Assembly (NCBI GenBank): GCA_022841625.1
Contig: JALHRD010000007.1
Location: 110,072-174,071 of the forward strand
Length of the DNA: 64,000 bases
DNA from: Xanthobacteraceae bacterium
GTDB taxonomy: Bacteria; Pseudomonadota; Alphaproteobacteria; Rhizobiales; Xanthobacteraceae
Direction of reading: 5' to 3'
In this document: positions 34,562 through 43,611 of the stretch, piece after piece
How the letters are laid out: every line of letters begins with the position of its first letter
Numbering within the stretch: position 1 is the first letter of the stretch
Made by a program: the position numbers and the translations under genes
Notes under the pieces: generated by a model
What the model was told of the DNA's origin: nothing
Database searches by the model: none
Seen by the model: the letters and a program-made list of their open reading frames with translations, nothing else

Positions 34562-35017
34562 ATGCGCGGTGCCAATGACATCAAGACGGAACGCGCGCGC
34601 GATCTTCGCAAACAGTCCACCGACGCGGAGCGCAAGCTTTGGAACCGAATTCGTTCGCGCGCAATCAACGGCTGCAAGTTCGTCCGCCAAACGCCAATCG
34701 GACCTTATGTGGTCGACTTTGTATGCCGCGAGCGTCGCCTCATTGTCGAGGTCGACGGAGGTCAGCACGCGACGGACCCGAGGGATGGTCCGCGCGAGCA
34801 GTGGCTTACGAATCATGGTTATCATGTCATTCGCTTCTGGAACAATGACGTGATCGGAAATATTGACGGGGTCCTGGAGACCATTGCGACCGTACTTGCG
34901 GAGCAGCCCCCCTCACCCGGATCGCGCGCTGCGCGATCCGACCTCTCCCCGCAAGCGGGGAGAGGTGAAGCCGGTGGCACCCTATGGCCAGGCGCCGCGT
35001 CGCCGCCCAGGCGATGA
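34562..35017 (+). CDS. DUF559 endonuclease-like protein
   Basis: A 151-aa protein with the DUF559 domain, related to very-short-patch-repair (Vsr-like) endonucleases. Typical segments are LRKQSTDAERKLWNRIRSRA, KFVRQTPIGPYVVDFVCRER, LIVEVDGGQHATD (candidate catalytic acidic residues) and WLTNHGYHVIRFWNNDVIGN. The last 35 or so residues (PPSPGSRAARSDLSPQAGRG and onward) are translated from the right-hand palindromic element, so the native domain ends near residue 117. The ATG at 34562 is just inside the left element. Its stop overlaps an ATG of the hydantoinase frame (ATGA). It may be linked to mobility or maintenance of the flanking repeats. Confidence 0.8.
   Translation: MRGANDIKTERARDLRKQSTDAERKLWNRIRSRAINGCKFVRQTPIGPYVVDFVCRERRLIVEVDGGQHATDPRDGPREQWLTNHGYHVIRFWNNDVIGNIDGVLETIATVLAEQPPSPGSRAARSDLSPQAGRGEAGGTLWPGAASPPRR
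34906..34967 (-). repeat. Palindromic element, right flank of the DUF559 gene
   Basis: GCCCCCCTCACCCGG, then stem ATCGCGCG / CGCGCGAT-like (34921-34937), then hairpin ACCTCTCCCCGC-AA-GCGGGGAGAGGT. This is the left element turned around. It lies within the 3' part of the DUF559 reading frame. Confidence 0.85.
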
Positions 35018-35025
35018 GAGTGCAA

Positions 35026-36804
35026 ATGAAGAAGGATTCGAAGTTGAAATCTAAGGCACGCCAACCAAGCGCAAGAAACCGCAAGCCCGATCCGGTGGTG
35101 ACCGAGATCGTACGCAATGGCGTGATTGCGGTGACTGAGGAAATGAAAACCAACCTCATGCGCACCGCCTACAACATCATCATTTATGAGGCGCTCGATT
35201 TCACCACCGGCCTGTTCACGCCGGACGGCGAGACGGTCTCGATCGGCATCGGCCTGCCGATGTTCATTCGCGGCATGTCGGAAACCGTGAAGGCCAAGAT
35301 CGAGCATTTTGGCCGGGCCAATATGAAGCCCGGCGACATCTACGTCACCAATGACGCCTATCTCACCGGCAGCCACCTCAACCATGTCACGTTGACGCTG
35401 CCGATTTTCCACGGCGGCAAGCTGGTCGGCTTTTCCTGCTGCATGGCGCATTGGCTCGACATCGGCGGCAATCTCGGCGGCATGAGCACCGAGATCTATC
35501 AGGAGGGGCTGCAAATCCCGATCATGAAACTGCATGACCGGGGCGAGGTGAACGAGACGCTGACCGCCATGATCCGCCAGAATGTGCGGATCCCGACCCG
35601 CGCCATGGGCGATTTGCGCGCCCAGATTACAGCGGTGAAAACCGGCGAGCGGCGCTTTGTTCAACTCCTCGATCGCTATGGCCGCGATGCCGTCGCCGGT
35701 TCCATCGCCGCCATCATGGACAATGCCGAGGCGATGGCGCGCGAGCGCACCCGCTCGATCCCCGACGGCGTCTATGAGGCGGAGTCCTACATGGATGACG
35801 ACGGCGTCGATGTCGGCAAACGCGTTCCGATCAAGGTGCGCGTCATCGTCAAGGGCGATGAGGTGACGATCGATCTTTCGGAAGTGTCGAAGCAGGTGAG
35901 GGGCTTTTACAATTCGGGCATCACCACCGGCTATGCCTGTTCGCAGGTCGCCTATAAATGCCTGACCTCGCCGACCGACTACCCGATCAATGACGGCTCG
36001 TTCCGTAGCCTCAAGGTGATCGTGCCGCCGGGTCGGGTGGTGAGCGCGACGCGGCCGGCGCCGATGCGCTACTGGATGACCTACCCGATGACCATCATCG
36101 ACACCGTGTTCAAGGCGCTGTCGAAGGCGATCCCAGACCGGGTGATCGCCGGCCATCACGCCGACCTGGTGCTGTCGCATCTGCACGGGATCAACCCGCG
36201 CACCAGCGAGTTCTTCATCTGCAATTTCGGTCCGCTCGGCGGCGGCTGGGGCGCCAAGCGTAGCGAGGATGGCGTTGGCGGCACGGTGTCGATCAATGAC
36301 GGCGACACCCATAACGCGCCCAACGAACAATCGGAGGCGAAGTTCCCGCTGGTGGTCGAACGCTATGCGCTGGTGCCGGATTCCGGCGGCGCCGGTCGGC
36401 ATCGCGGCGGGCTCGGGGTCGAGCGGGTGGTGCGTGCGCGCACCAATATGGTGTTCAACACCCAGTTCGAGCGCGCCCATTGCCGACCCTGGGGCCTCGA
36501 AGGCGGCCGCGAAGGCAACGGCAATTCGGTTGGGCTGCGCCGCGACGGCGTGTGGAAGACCGATTTTCCAAACGGCAAGGTGTTGTCGACACCGCTGCGG
36601 CCGGGCGACGCTTATTATGTGCGCTCGGGCGGCGGCGGTGGCTATGGCGATCCGCATGAGCGGCCGGCGGATCTGGTCGCGGAAGACGTGCGCCAGGGCT
36701 ATGTGTCGGTTGCGATCGCCGCCGAACATTATGGCGTGGTGGTCGATCCGGAGACCTTCGCGATCGATCGGGCAGCAACCGCGCAGCGGCGCGGCGCGGC
36801 CTGA
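35026..36804 (+). CDS. Hydantoinase B/oxoprolinase family protein
   Basis: A 592-aa HyuB-type subunit of ATP-dependent hydantoinase, 5-oxoprolinase or acetophenone carboxylase. Landmarks are TEEMKTNLMRTAYNIIIYEALDF, GDIYVTNDAYLTGSHLNHV, GAGRHRGGLGVERVV and the terminal RSGGGGGYGDPHERP. The ATP-binding HyuA partner normally encoded next to it is absent, and the position just upstream holds the DUF559 cassette. The ATG at 35026 follows GAGAG; the ATG at 35014 overlaps the DUF559 stop and is an alternative. Confidence 0.85.
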   Translation: MKKDSKLKSKARQPSARNRKPDPVVTEIVRNGVIAVTEEMKTNLMRTAYNIIIYEALDFTTGLFTPDGETVSIGIGLPMFIRGMSETVKAKIEHFGRANMKPGDIYVTNDAYLTGSHLNHVTLTLPIFHGGKLVGFSCCMAHWLDIGGNLGGMSTEIYQEGLQIPIMKLHDRGEVNETLTAMIRQNVRIPTRAMGDLRAQITAVKTGERRFVQLLDRYGRDAVAGSIAAIMDNAEAMARERTRSIPDGVYEAESYMDDDGVDVGKRVPIKVRVIVKGDEVTIDLSEVSKQVRGFYNSGITTGYACSQVAYKCLTSPTDYPINDGSFRSLKVIVPPGRVVSATRPAPMRYWMTYPMTIIDTVFKALSKAIPDRVIAGHHADLVLSHLHGINPRTSEFFICNFGPLGGGWGAKRSEDGVGGTVSINDGDTHNAPNEQSEAKFPLVVERYALVPDSGGAGRHRGGLGVERVVRARTNMVFNTQFERAHCRPWGLEGGREGNGNSVGLRRDGVWKTDFPNGKVLSTPLRPGDAYYVRSGGGGGYGDPHERPADLVAEDVRQGYVSVAIAAEHYGVVVDPETFAIDRAATAQRRGAA

Positions 36805-37277
36805 CAGCGCGCCGCGATCTTTCGCAATCTTACATCTTACAGCAAAACCGCAAATAGCCGGATTCATTCGCAGCGTCAGAGGGTTGAGCCAATGGTCTTT
36901 CACAGTCTTACAGCGGCCTGTAAGACCGCGTTTTGGCAAATTCATTTGTTCGATCATGCACTTAATCCAGCGATCTTACCGACGTGACGTTTTTTTTATG
37001 CAGCGACAGCCTCGCCGCCTCTCCCTGTAACGCGCGGAACACGAAAACCATTGCACAGCAATGTGGTTAGGCCATGAAACGTCGGGCGACGCTGTGGACG
37101 TGCGAGCCCCAGCTTGGTGGATAACGTCGCGCGGCACGCGTCACGAACCCATGCGAAGTGCCGATGCGGCGCGGCTTACCTGCCCGTTCTGCGCTGTCCA
37201 CATAAATCGTACGGACAACCCGCTCACTCCCGCTGAGACGGCACCCATCGCCATAAGGCCTGCCCTCCGCGCGCATC
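36805..37277. other. Intergenic gap with repeated TCTTACAG motifs
   Basis: No convincing gene is seen; the frames of 93 and 97 aa here lie on opposite strands and have no family features. The left part holds an imperfect direct repeat (GATCTTTCGCAATCTTACA at 36816-36834 and GGTCTTTCACAGTCTTACA at 36894-36912) and the palindrome at 36905-36926. An eight-T run lies near 36987. Confidence 0.5.
36905..36926. promoter_or_regulatory. Perfect palindrome GTCTTACAG-CGGC-CTGTAAGAC
   Basis: Nine-base perfect arms around CGGC, followed on the plus strand by CGCGTTTTGG. It may act as terminator of the hydantoinase gene or as a protein-binding site. Confidence 0.5.
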
Positions 37278-37310
37278 AAAAAAAGATTGGGGCGAAACCT
37301 CGCCCCAATC
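37278..37310 (-). terminator. Rho-independent terminator of the catalase-like gene
   Basis: On the minus strand an 11-bp perfect stem (GATTGGGGCGA / TCGCCCCAATC, 4-base loop) is followed by seven Ts. It lies about 60 bases after the stop of the catalase-like gene. Confidence 0.88.
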
Positions 37311-37370
37311 TCCAGTCCGTGATCCTGCGACGGCCAGGCTAAGCCGCGCGCACCTGCCACATGCGTCGGT

Positions 37371-38360
37371 TCAATTCACCCGCCGCGAGAACGATATTGC
37401 GTAGGCCGGCTGGCGCGGCAAAAACATGGGATCGTCCTTCGGGCCAGCGATGCCGTCGGCGAGGTTGGTTGGGTCGAAGATGCCGCCGTCGCACGCCTCG
37501 TTTTTCTCAATCCGCGTGATGGCGATCGTTCCGAGCATGATGGTCTTGCGCTTGTCCTCTTCGGCCCACATGACCGTCGGATCGTTGGTTGGATCGCTGG
37601 CTTCGCCGATGATGGCCATGACATTGAAACCGGCCGGCGTCTTGTTCTTGATGCGCTCCGCGAGTTCCGCGACCAGAAAATCCGCCGGCCTGGTCTTGGC
37701 CTCGTCATCCGTGAGCCCGGCTTCGCCGCCGGTCGGCACCAGCGTGAACTTGATCTTCTGCGCGCGCCCGGCAGCGTTGGTTGCCGTGTAAGCGTGGATC
37801 GCCCAATAGTTGACGCCGACGTAACTTGCCGGAACCGGCTTGCCCGCGAGCCATTGGCCCTGCCGCCCGGTCTCGGGGTTCGCCGCTGCGAATGCTTTGA
37901 TCTTCTCCGGATCCGGCTTGCCATCCGGCCCAGGGAATCTTGCCTCAAGGAAGCCGAGCATCTGCGCCGGCGATTTGGCGAAGTTCATCGGCGCCGAAGC
38001 CATCACGAATTCGGTCGTGCCCTTGCCGCCGGGATCGAGCTTGAACGAAAAGCCGCGCACCGCGGCCTTGGTGGCATCGGCAATCTTTGGATTGCCGCCG
38101 CCCATCGAGAAGCGCCCCAGCACCGGCACCGCACTCTGAAAGCTGGCCGACTTCGTTAGCTGCTTGGCCTCGGCCGATGGCGTGAACATGCCCGCGACGC
38201 ATTGACCTTTGGCGCCGCTAGCACGGGCCTTGTGACTGCCAAAGACCTTGCCGAGTGCGTCAACAATGCTCTGTGGGTCGTTCGCGCTGGCGGAATGGGA
38301 GGTTAACGTGACGGCTGCAATCAATGCGACGGCGGTCGCGCAAGTTTTATCGATGCGCAT
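37371..38360 (-). CDS. Exported catalase-family peroxidase-like protein
   Basis: A 329-aa protein of the short catalase (SrpA-like) family with a signal peptide ending near SHSASA, so periplasmic. Conserved parts are AGMFTPSAEA, VLGRFSMGGGNPKIADATKA, VRGFSFKL and the C-terminal RQPAYAISFSRRVN with the probable heme-ligand Tyr. In family members I know, the distal His lies in a HAKG segment before GxFTPS; here that segment is GAKG (residues 49-52), so catalase chemistry is doubtful. The ATG at 38360 has GGAGAA 5 bases upstream, and a strong terminator follows. Confidence 0.8.
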   Translation of the reverse strand: MRIDKTCATAVALIAAVTLTSHSASANDPQSIVDALGKVFGSHKARASGAKGQCVAGMFTPSAEAKQLTKSASFQSAVPVLGRFSMGGGNPKIADATKAAVRGFSFKLDPGGKGTTEFVMASAPMNFAKSPAQMLGFLEARFPGPDGKPDPEKIKAFAAANPETGRQGQWLAGKPVPASYVGVNYWAIHAYTATNAAGRAQKIKFTLVPTGGEAGLTDDEAKTRPADFLVAELAERIKNKTPAGFNVMAIIGEASDPTNDPTVMWAEEDKRKTIMLGTIAITRIEKNEACDGGIFDPTNLADGIAGPKDDPMFLPRQPAYAISFSRRVN

Positions 38361-38553
38361 GAAGTTCTCCTTGGTCGGGCAAAACGCCTGTCGCCATAAC
38401 AGTCGGATTGTCCGAACGGCGCCAGTCAAGTCTTGAGCCGCGCTGATCAAGTCTTCGAGAGAGTTTCGTGATCGGCGCGTGGAACGGCGCGTGAAGCGAT
38501 GAACGTTGCCGCTGCAAACGCAGCGATTGCGCAGGATCCGCCGCCTGCACTCC

Positions 38554-39636
38554 CTAAACCAACGTCACCACCGCATCCATCGTCACATTCGCCGGTTTGA
38601 GCGCGGCTTGCAGCGCCGGCAGGAATTTGCGGTCGCAGAATGCGGGAATCGCCGTCGCCGCGCCGGTGCCGCGCACCAAGGCGATGGTGTCGGAGAGGCG
38701 CGGATGCACGCTCCAGCGCAGAAACTTCGCGCGTCCGCTTTGCACCAGCCGCGCGGCGGGACTGCCGGTCGGGATAAAGCCGGTAAACACGATCGCCGGC
38801 AGCGGCGCATGCTCCCACTGCGCGATCAATTGCGCGGTCGTGCCGGCGCTGCCGTCGGCGGATGTCGCAACGATGGCGCCGGGTTTCTCGCTTGGCGGCA
38901 GTGCTTGCTCGGCAAGCTGTGTAAGCTCGGCTTCAATGCCGGGGCGCGCATAGTCGCGGGCGGGTCCGGTCAGGTCGCGCAGCGCCGCCCGCGTCGCATC
39001 GTCAAGGCAGACCGTGCGTCCGGCGCGGGCGAGATGCAGCGCGATGTCCGGACCGCGTCCATCGGCGGGCGCCGGCAGCAACACATGGTCGGCAAGGTGT
39101 GGCGCAAGCGCCGCTTGGCGCGCGGCCAGCGGCGTGTCGTCGTCGCCATAGGAAGAGTCAAACAGCAGCGTGCGCGATTTTGGCGGCGGATCGTAGGCGT
39201 AAAGCGCCGACTCCGTCGAATAGTCGCCGGTGTACAAAAGCCCGGTGCCGCCATGAAACCGCAGCCAGATGCCGCCGGGCGCGTGACCGTTGCGCCCGGT
39301 ATCGACCGGAATGCCGAGCACGTCGCCGCGGCCGTTGATCGGTAGCGGGTGGGTCTTGGTGCCGGGTGGCAGCTTCTTTGCGGTGATCTCGGTGGCGAAG
39401 ATCGGCGGATTGCCGATCCTGGGCAACAGCGACAGCCCGCCGATGTGATCCTGATGGCTGTGGCTCAGCACCAGCGCATCGATGCGGCCGACAGCGTCGA
39501 CATCCGGCCATTGTCCGGTTTGCGGCCCATAGCCGAGGTCGAGCATCAGCCGCTTGCCTTGGGCTTCCAGCAGGAAACAGGCCGGCCCCTTGGCGCCGAC
39601 GCCGGAAATGATCTTGAGAACTGCCGGTTCGCTCAT
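38554..39636 (-). CDS. MBL-fold metallohydrolase (beta-CASP-like)
   Basis: A 360-aa metallo-beta-lactamase-fold hydrolase. The zinc motif is LVLSHSHQDHIGGLSLLP (HxHxDH), with further ligands in GRNGHAPGGIWL and LYTGDYS. The second half resembles the beta-CASP/exonuclease branch (LLFDSSYGDD, LLPAPADGRGPDIALHLA, PAIVFTGFIPTGSPAARLV), suggesting a nucleic-acid or phosphoester substrate. It has no signal peptide and stands apart from its neighbours. Confidence 0.85.
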   Translation of the reverse strand: MSEPAVLKIISGVGAKGPACFLLEAQGKRLMLDLGYGPQTGQWPDVDAVGRIDALVLSHSHQDHIGGLSLLPRIGNPPIFATEITAKKLPPGTKTHPLPINGRGDVLGIPVDTGRNGHAPGGIWLRFHGGTGLLYTGDYSTESALYAYDPPPKSRTLLFDSSYGDDDTPLAARQAALAPHLADHVLLPAPADGRGPDIALHLARAGRTVCLDDATRAALRDLTGPARDYARPGIEAELTQLAEQALPPSEKPGAIVATSADGSAGTTAQLIAQWEHAPLPAIVFTGFIPTGSPAARLVQSGRAKFLRWSVHPRLSDTIALVRGTGAATAIPAFCDRKFLPALQAALKPANVTMDAVVTLV

Positions 39637-39666
39637 TGATGCCTGTCCGTTCTTCGCGCCATGTCA

Positions 39667-39905
39667 TATCATGGAATCAATGAGCAGGGCCCATTCTCCG
39701 ACCTCATGGTGAGGAGCGTCGCCATAAGCGCGTTTATGCGCGTCTGCGACGCGCTATGGCGACGCGTCTCGAACCATGGCCGCAGGTACCCGCTGCCATC
39801 CTTCGAGACGGCGCCACCCCAAGTCGGCTATAGCCGACTTGGGCACTTAACAGGCCGATGTCGGGTAAACCCGACATCGGTGGCGCCTCCTCAGGATGAG
39901 GGCGG
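39667..39905. repeat. Composite intergenic palindrome with nested elements
   Basis: Outer inverted parts (CTCATGGTGAGGAGCG, CGTCTCGAACCATGG, CATCCTTCGAGACG, CTCCTCAGGATGAGG) match a common intergenic repeat of Bradyrhizobium relatives. The left loop holds CGCCATAAGCGCG / CGCGCTATGGCG, and the right loop holds the paired 26-nt palindromes (39818-39880). Confidence 0.75.
39818..39880. repeat. Paired 26-nt palindromes (copy 2)
   Basis: The first palindrome (39818-39843) has perfect arms CCCAAGTCGGCTA / TAGCCGACTTGGG. After the 11-base spacer CACTTAACAGG, the second (39855-39880) has perfect arms CCGATGTCGGGT / ACCCGACATCGG around AA. The layout and the CAC at the start of the spacer match copy 1 at 8932-8996. 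Confidence 0.85.
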
Positions 39906-39935
39906 TGGGTGTGCGCTGTCAGCAGGGCAGGACAA

Positions 39936-41099
39936 ATGCGCAGCAATACCGATCTCGATTTCGACCTCGGCGAGACGGCCGACCTGTTGCGCGCCAGCGT
40001 GCGCGGCTTTGCCGCCGACAAGATCGCGCCGCGGGCCGACGCGATCGATCGCGACAATGCCTTCCCGCGCGACCTCTGGCCGGCGCTCGGCAAGCTTGGC
40101 GTGCACGGCATCACGGTCGAGGAGGAATGGGGCGGCGCCGGCCTTGGCTATCTCGAACATTGCGTGGCGATGGAGGAGATCTCGCGCGCCTCGGGTTCGG
40201 TCGGTCTGTCCTATGGCGCGCATTCCAACCTCTGCATCAACCAGATCCGCCGGCACGGCAGCGAAGCGCAAAAACGCAAGTTCCTGCCGAAGCTGATCGC
40301 CGGCGAGCATGTCGGCGCGCTGGCGATGTCGGAAGTGGGCGCCGGCTCCGATGTCGTCGCCATGACCACGCGGGCCGACAAAAAAGGCGACCGCTTTGTC
40401 CTCAATGGCAGCAAGATGTGGATCACCAATGGCCCGCACGCCGAGACGCTGGTGGTCTATGCCAAGACCGATCCCACCGCCGGCGCGCGCGGCATCACGG
40501 CATTCCTGATCGAGAAGAGCATGCGTGGCTTCTCCACCGCGCAAAAGATCGACAAGCTCGGCATGCGCGGCTCCGACACCTGCGAATTGGTGTTCACCGA
40601 TTGCGAAGTGCCGGCGGAAAACGTGCTCGGCGCGGTCGGTGGCGGCGTCAATATCCTGATGTCCGGGCTCGATTATGAGCGGGTGGTGCTGGCCGCCGGG
40701 CCGCTCGGCATCATGCAGGCGTGTCTCGATGTGGTCATGCCCTATGTCCGCGAGCGTAAGCAATTCGGCAAGGCGATTGGCGAATTTGAGCTGGTGCAGG
40801 GCAAGCTCGCGGACATGTATGTCGCGATGAACGCCAGCCGGGCTTATGTCTATTCGGTTGCGAAAGCCTGCGACCGTGGCCGCACCACCCGCGAGGATGC
40901 CGCCGGCGCGATCCTTTACGCGGCCGAAAACGCCACCCGCGTCGCGCTCGATGCGATCCAGCTGCTCGGCGGCGCCGGCTATGTTAACGAAAACCCGACC
41001 GGGCGCTTCCTACGCGACGCCAAGCTCTACGAGATCGGCGCCGGCACTTCGGAAATCCGCCGCATGCTGATCGGGCGCGAGCTGTTCAACCAGGGCTGA
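39936..41099 (+). CDS. ivd: Isovaleryl-CoA dehydrogenase
   Basis: A 387-aa FAD-dependent acyl-CoA dehydrogenase of leucine catabolism, oxidising isovaleryl-CoA to 3-methylcrotonyl-CoA. The subtype marker is the catalytic Glu at residue 248 in [20 protein letters not shown], the position used by isovaleryl-CoA dehydrogenase in place of the usual C-terminal Glu. The flavin segment [15 protein letters not shown] and the C-terminal [20 protein letters not shown] are also typical. The start at 39936 follows GGCAGGA. The carboxylase beta gene follows, separated by a large foldback repeat. Confidence 0.92.
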   Translation: MRSNTDLDFDLGETADLLRASVRGFAADKIAPRADAIDRDNAFPRDLWPALGKLGVHGITVEEEWGGAGLGYLEHCVAMEEISRASGSVGLSYGAHSNLCINQIRRHGSEAQKRKFLPKLIAGEHVGALAMSEVGAGSDVVAMTTRADKKGDRFVLNGSKMWITNGPHAETLVVYAKTDPTAGARGITAFLIEKSMRGFSTAQKIDKLGMRGSDTCELVFTDCEVPAENVLGAVGGGVNILMSGLDYERVVLAAGPLGIMQACLDVVMPYVRERKQFGKAIGEFELVQGKLADMYVAMNASRAYVYSVAKACDRGRTTREDAAGAILYAAENATRVALDAIQLLGGAGYVNENPTGRFLRDAKLYEIGAGTSEIRRMLIGRELFNQG

Positions 41100-41154
41100 T
41101 CGGGCTATTGCACGTGCCGATGAGATATAGACAGGTTGGGCGGCATACTCCGTC

Positions 41155-41304
41155 ACCCTCCCCTGGAGGGGGAGGGTCGACCATCGAAACGAGCAGCGCG
41201 AGTGAAGATGGTCGGGGTGGGGTGAGCGAAGCGGGAAATTCACCCCACCCCGCTCGCATCTCACTTCGTTCAATGCTCGCGACCCTCCCCCTCCAGGGGA
41301 GGGT
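41155..41304. repeat. Large foldback repeat between ivd and mccB
   Basis: The outer inverted arms are ACCCTCCCCTGGAGGGGGAG (from 41155) and CTCCCCCTCCAGGGGAGGGT (to 41304). The inner arms are GGTCGGGGTGGGGTGA and TCACCCCACCCCG. The roughly 150-base element could fold on itself within the leucine operon. Confidence 0.85.
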
Positions 41305-41364
41305 GGCCGAGCAAGTGGCCCAAGTCAGGCACAATTCGTCGGAACGTGCGAGCTGAGACTGTAA

Positions 41365-42975
41365 ATGGCCGTTCTTCTTTCCAATATTGATCCCAAATCG
41401 CCGGAGTTTGCGCGCAACGCCGATGCTATGCGGCGCGCGGTCGAGGATCTGCGCGACAAACTCGCGCAAGCGACGCGCGGCGGCAGTGACGAGGCGCGGG
41501 CGCGCCACACCAAACGCGGCAAGCTCCTGGTGCGCGACCGCGTCGCCGCCTTGCTCGATCCCGGCAGTCCGTTCCTGGAGCTTTCGCCGCTCGCCGCGCA
41601 CGACATGTATGGCGGCGATGTCGCCTGCGCCGGCATTGTCACCGGCATCGGTCAGGTCAGCGGTCGCGATTGCGTGATTGTCGCCAATGATGCCACCATC
41701 AAGGGCGGCACCTATTATCCCGTCACGGTGAAAAAGCACCTGCGCGCCCAGGAGATCGCGCGCGACAACCACCTGCCGTGTCTCTATCTGGTCGATTCCG
41801 GCGGCGCGTTTCTGCCATTGCAGGACGAGATCTTTCCCGATCGCGATCACTTCGGCCGGATCTTCTATAATCAGGCGCAGATGTCGGCGGCGGGCATTCC
41901 GCAGATCGCGGCGGTGATGGGTTCCTGCACCGCCGGCGGCGCCTATGTGCCGGCGATGTCGGACGAAGCGGTGATCGTGAAGAACCAGGGCACGATCTTT
42001 CTCGGCGGTCCGCCGCTGGTGAAAGCCGCGATCGGTGAGGTGGTGACCGCGGAAGAACTCGGCGGCGCCGAGGTGCACAGCCGGCAATCCGGCGTCACCG
42101 ACTATCTCGCCGATAATGACAGCCATGCCATTGAGATCCTGCGGCGGCTGGTCGGCAATCTCAACCGCGTGCGCAATCCCTGGGTCGCATTGCGGACGCC
42201 GCGCGATCCGCTTTATGCGGCGAGCGATATCTACGGCATTGTGCCGTCCAATCCACGCATGCTTTACGATGTGCGCGAGATCGTCGCCCGCATGGTCGAT
42301 GCGTCGGTGTTTGAAGAATTCAAGCAGCATTATGGGACCACGCTGGTCTGCGGCTTCGCGCACATTCACGGATTTCCGGTCGGCATTCTCGCCAATAACG
42401 GCATTCTGTTTTCGGAGAGCGCGCTTAAGGGCGCGCATTTCATCGAACTCGCCAGCCAGCGCAATATTCCGCTGGTGTTCCTGCAGAACATCGCCGGCTT
42501 CATGGTCGGCAAGAAGGCCGAAGCGCAGGGCATCGCCAAGGACGGCGCCAAACTGGTCACCGCGGTCGCGACCAGCAATGTGCCGAAATACACCGTCATC
42601 ATCGGCGGCAGCTATGGCGCCGGCAACTACGGCATGGCCGGGCGCGCTTACAATCCGCGGTTTCTGTGGATGTGGCCGAATGCGCGGATTTCGGTGATGG
42701 GCGGCGAGCAGGCGGCGAGCGTGCTCGCCATCATCCGCCAGGACGCGGTTGAGGCCAAAGGCGGACAATGGACCGCCGCTGACGACGCGGCATTCAAGGC
42801 GCCGATCCGCGCGCAATATGACAAACAGGGCAACGCCTATTACGCCAGCGCGCGGTTGTGGGACGACGGCATTATCGATCCGGTCGATACCCGTACTGTG
42901 CTCGGCCAGGCGCTGGCCATCGGCATGAATGGCCCGAAGCCGGAGCCGACCCGGTTTGGGATTTTCCGGATGTGA
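41365..42975 (+). CDS. mccB: Methylcrotonyl-CoA carboxylase, beta (carboxyltransferase) subunit
   Basis: A 536-aa carboxyltransferase that moves CO2 from biotin to 3-methylcrotonyl-CoA. Diagnostic parts are [72 protein letters not shown] and the C-terminal [17 protein letters not shown]. The biotin-carrying alpha subunit and the 3-methylglutaconyl-CoA hydratase that usually follow are missing; a low-GC two-gene module lies there instead. A short inverted repeat GGCGAT / ATCGCC sits directly after the stop. Confidence 0.93.
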   Translation: MAVLLSNIDPKSPEFARNADAMRRAVEDLRDKLAQATRGGSDEARARHTKRGKLLVRDRVAALLDPGSPFLELSPLAAHDMYGGDVACAGIVTGIGQVSGRDCVIVANDATIKGGTYYPVTVKKHLRAQEIARDNHLPCLYLVDSGGAFLPLQDEIFPDRDHFGRIFYNQAQMSAAGIPQIAAVMGSCTAGGAYVPAMSDEAVIVKNQGTIFLGGPPLVKAAIGEVVTAEELGGAEVHSRQSGVTDYLADNDSHAIEILRRLVGNLNRVRNPWVALRTPRDPLYAASDIYGIVPSNPRMLYDVREIVARMVDASVFEEFKQHYGTTLVCGFAHIHGFPVGILANNGILFSESALKGAHFIELASQRNIPLVFLQNIAGFMVGKKAEAQGIAKDGAKLVTAVATSNVPKYTVIIGGSYGAGNYGMAGRAYNPRFLWMWPNARISVMGGEQAASVLAIIRQDAVEAKGGQWTAADDAAFKAPIRAQYDKQGNAYYASARLWDDGIIDPVDTRTVLGQALAIGMNGPKPEPTRFGIFRM

Positions 42976-43038
42976 GGCGATTGTCGCATCGCCAAGTCGC
43001 CCCGGTCCAGTGAGGCACGTTGCTGGCGTGTGGGAAAC

Positions 43039-43611
43039 TTAAAGCGTCGCAGCAATGACGCTTAGCAACCTGTACGCACTGATGACATCAACCTGAATAT
43101 TGTTAAGCTCCTTTGCGCTATTCCAATCCGTCCTGCGACCGTGTGCGATGAAGCTCCGCAGTTGGATGAGTTCACGGAGTTTATCTCTCTGGTCTGGCGC
43201 AAGCATCCCTTTGTCGAACAAAGGATGAAGATCTCCCAGTCTGTTAAAGTCATCGATCGTTTTGGCCAGACCTGTGCGGTACTTTCCAATTGGAGCATCC
43301 TGTGCGTAGTTGTCATTCAGCGTGCTCGCAGCGAGCGGAGCTGCATGCTGGAGTTTTGTAAACACAAAGTTTTCAAATGCGCTAACCAAGCCCACAAGAT
43401 AGAAATCGTCCAGAGATTGGTTCATCCGCTTAATGATGCTAGCAACTTCTGCTCGCCTTCGCCTCGAGTCGTTCGGCAGTTGATCCAAGTCCGGAAACGA
43501 TGCAACATTTTTTAGAAAGTCGGGGCCTCCGGCCTGCACAGATCGACTTTCAAGATTCTTCAGGAGAGCTTTTTGGCATCGGTAGTCGTCAAACGTCGCT
43601 TTAAGGCTCAT
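43039..43611 (-). CDS. HEPN-like protein (putative RNase toxin)
   Basis: A 190-aa helical protein with a HEPN-type active-site motif Rx4-6H: LIQLRSFIAHGRRTDWN, Arg152 and His157. HEPN proteins are metal-independent RNases in toxin-antitoxin and anti-phage systems. A long helix with IIKRMNQSLDDFYLVGLVSAFENFVFTKLQ precedes it, as in several HEPN families. Its ATG overlaps the stop of the preceding gene (ATGA), so the two are coupled. GC content and codon use look lower than in flanking genes, a sign of transfer. The HEPN call rests on the motif and helical pattern only. Confidence 0.65.
   Translation of the reverse strand: MSLKATFDDYRCQKALLKNLESRSVQAGGPDFLKNVASFPDLDQLPNDSRRRRAEVASIIKRMNQSLDDFYLVGLVSAFENFVFTKLQHAAPLAASTLNDNYAQDAPIGKYRTGLAKTIDDFNRLGDLHPLFDKGMLAPDQRDKLRELIQLRSFIAHGRRTDWNSAKELNNIQVDVISAYRLLSVIAATL

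Noticed and set aside
34822..36957. 711-codon open frame on the minus strand opposite hyuB
   Set aside because: The translation has no family features and is Arg/His/Ala-rich. It mirrors the codon bias of the well-supported hydantoinase B gene.
37061..37360. Small open frames on both strands (93 and 97 aa)
   Set aside because: They overlap each other and the catalase-gene terminator, lack good ribosome binding sites and show no family features.
41086..42816. 576-codon open frame opposite mccB
   Set aside because: It is antisense to an unmistakable carboxyltransferase gene and has no recognisable domains.
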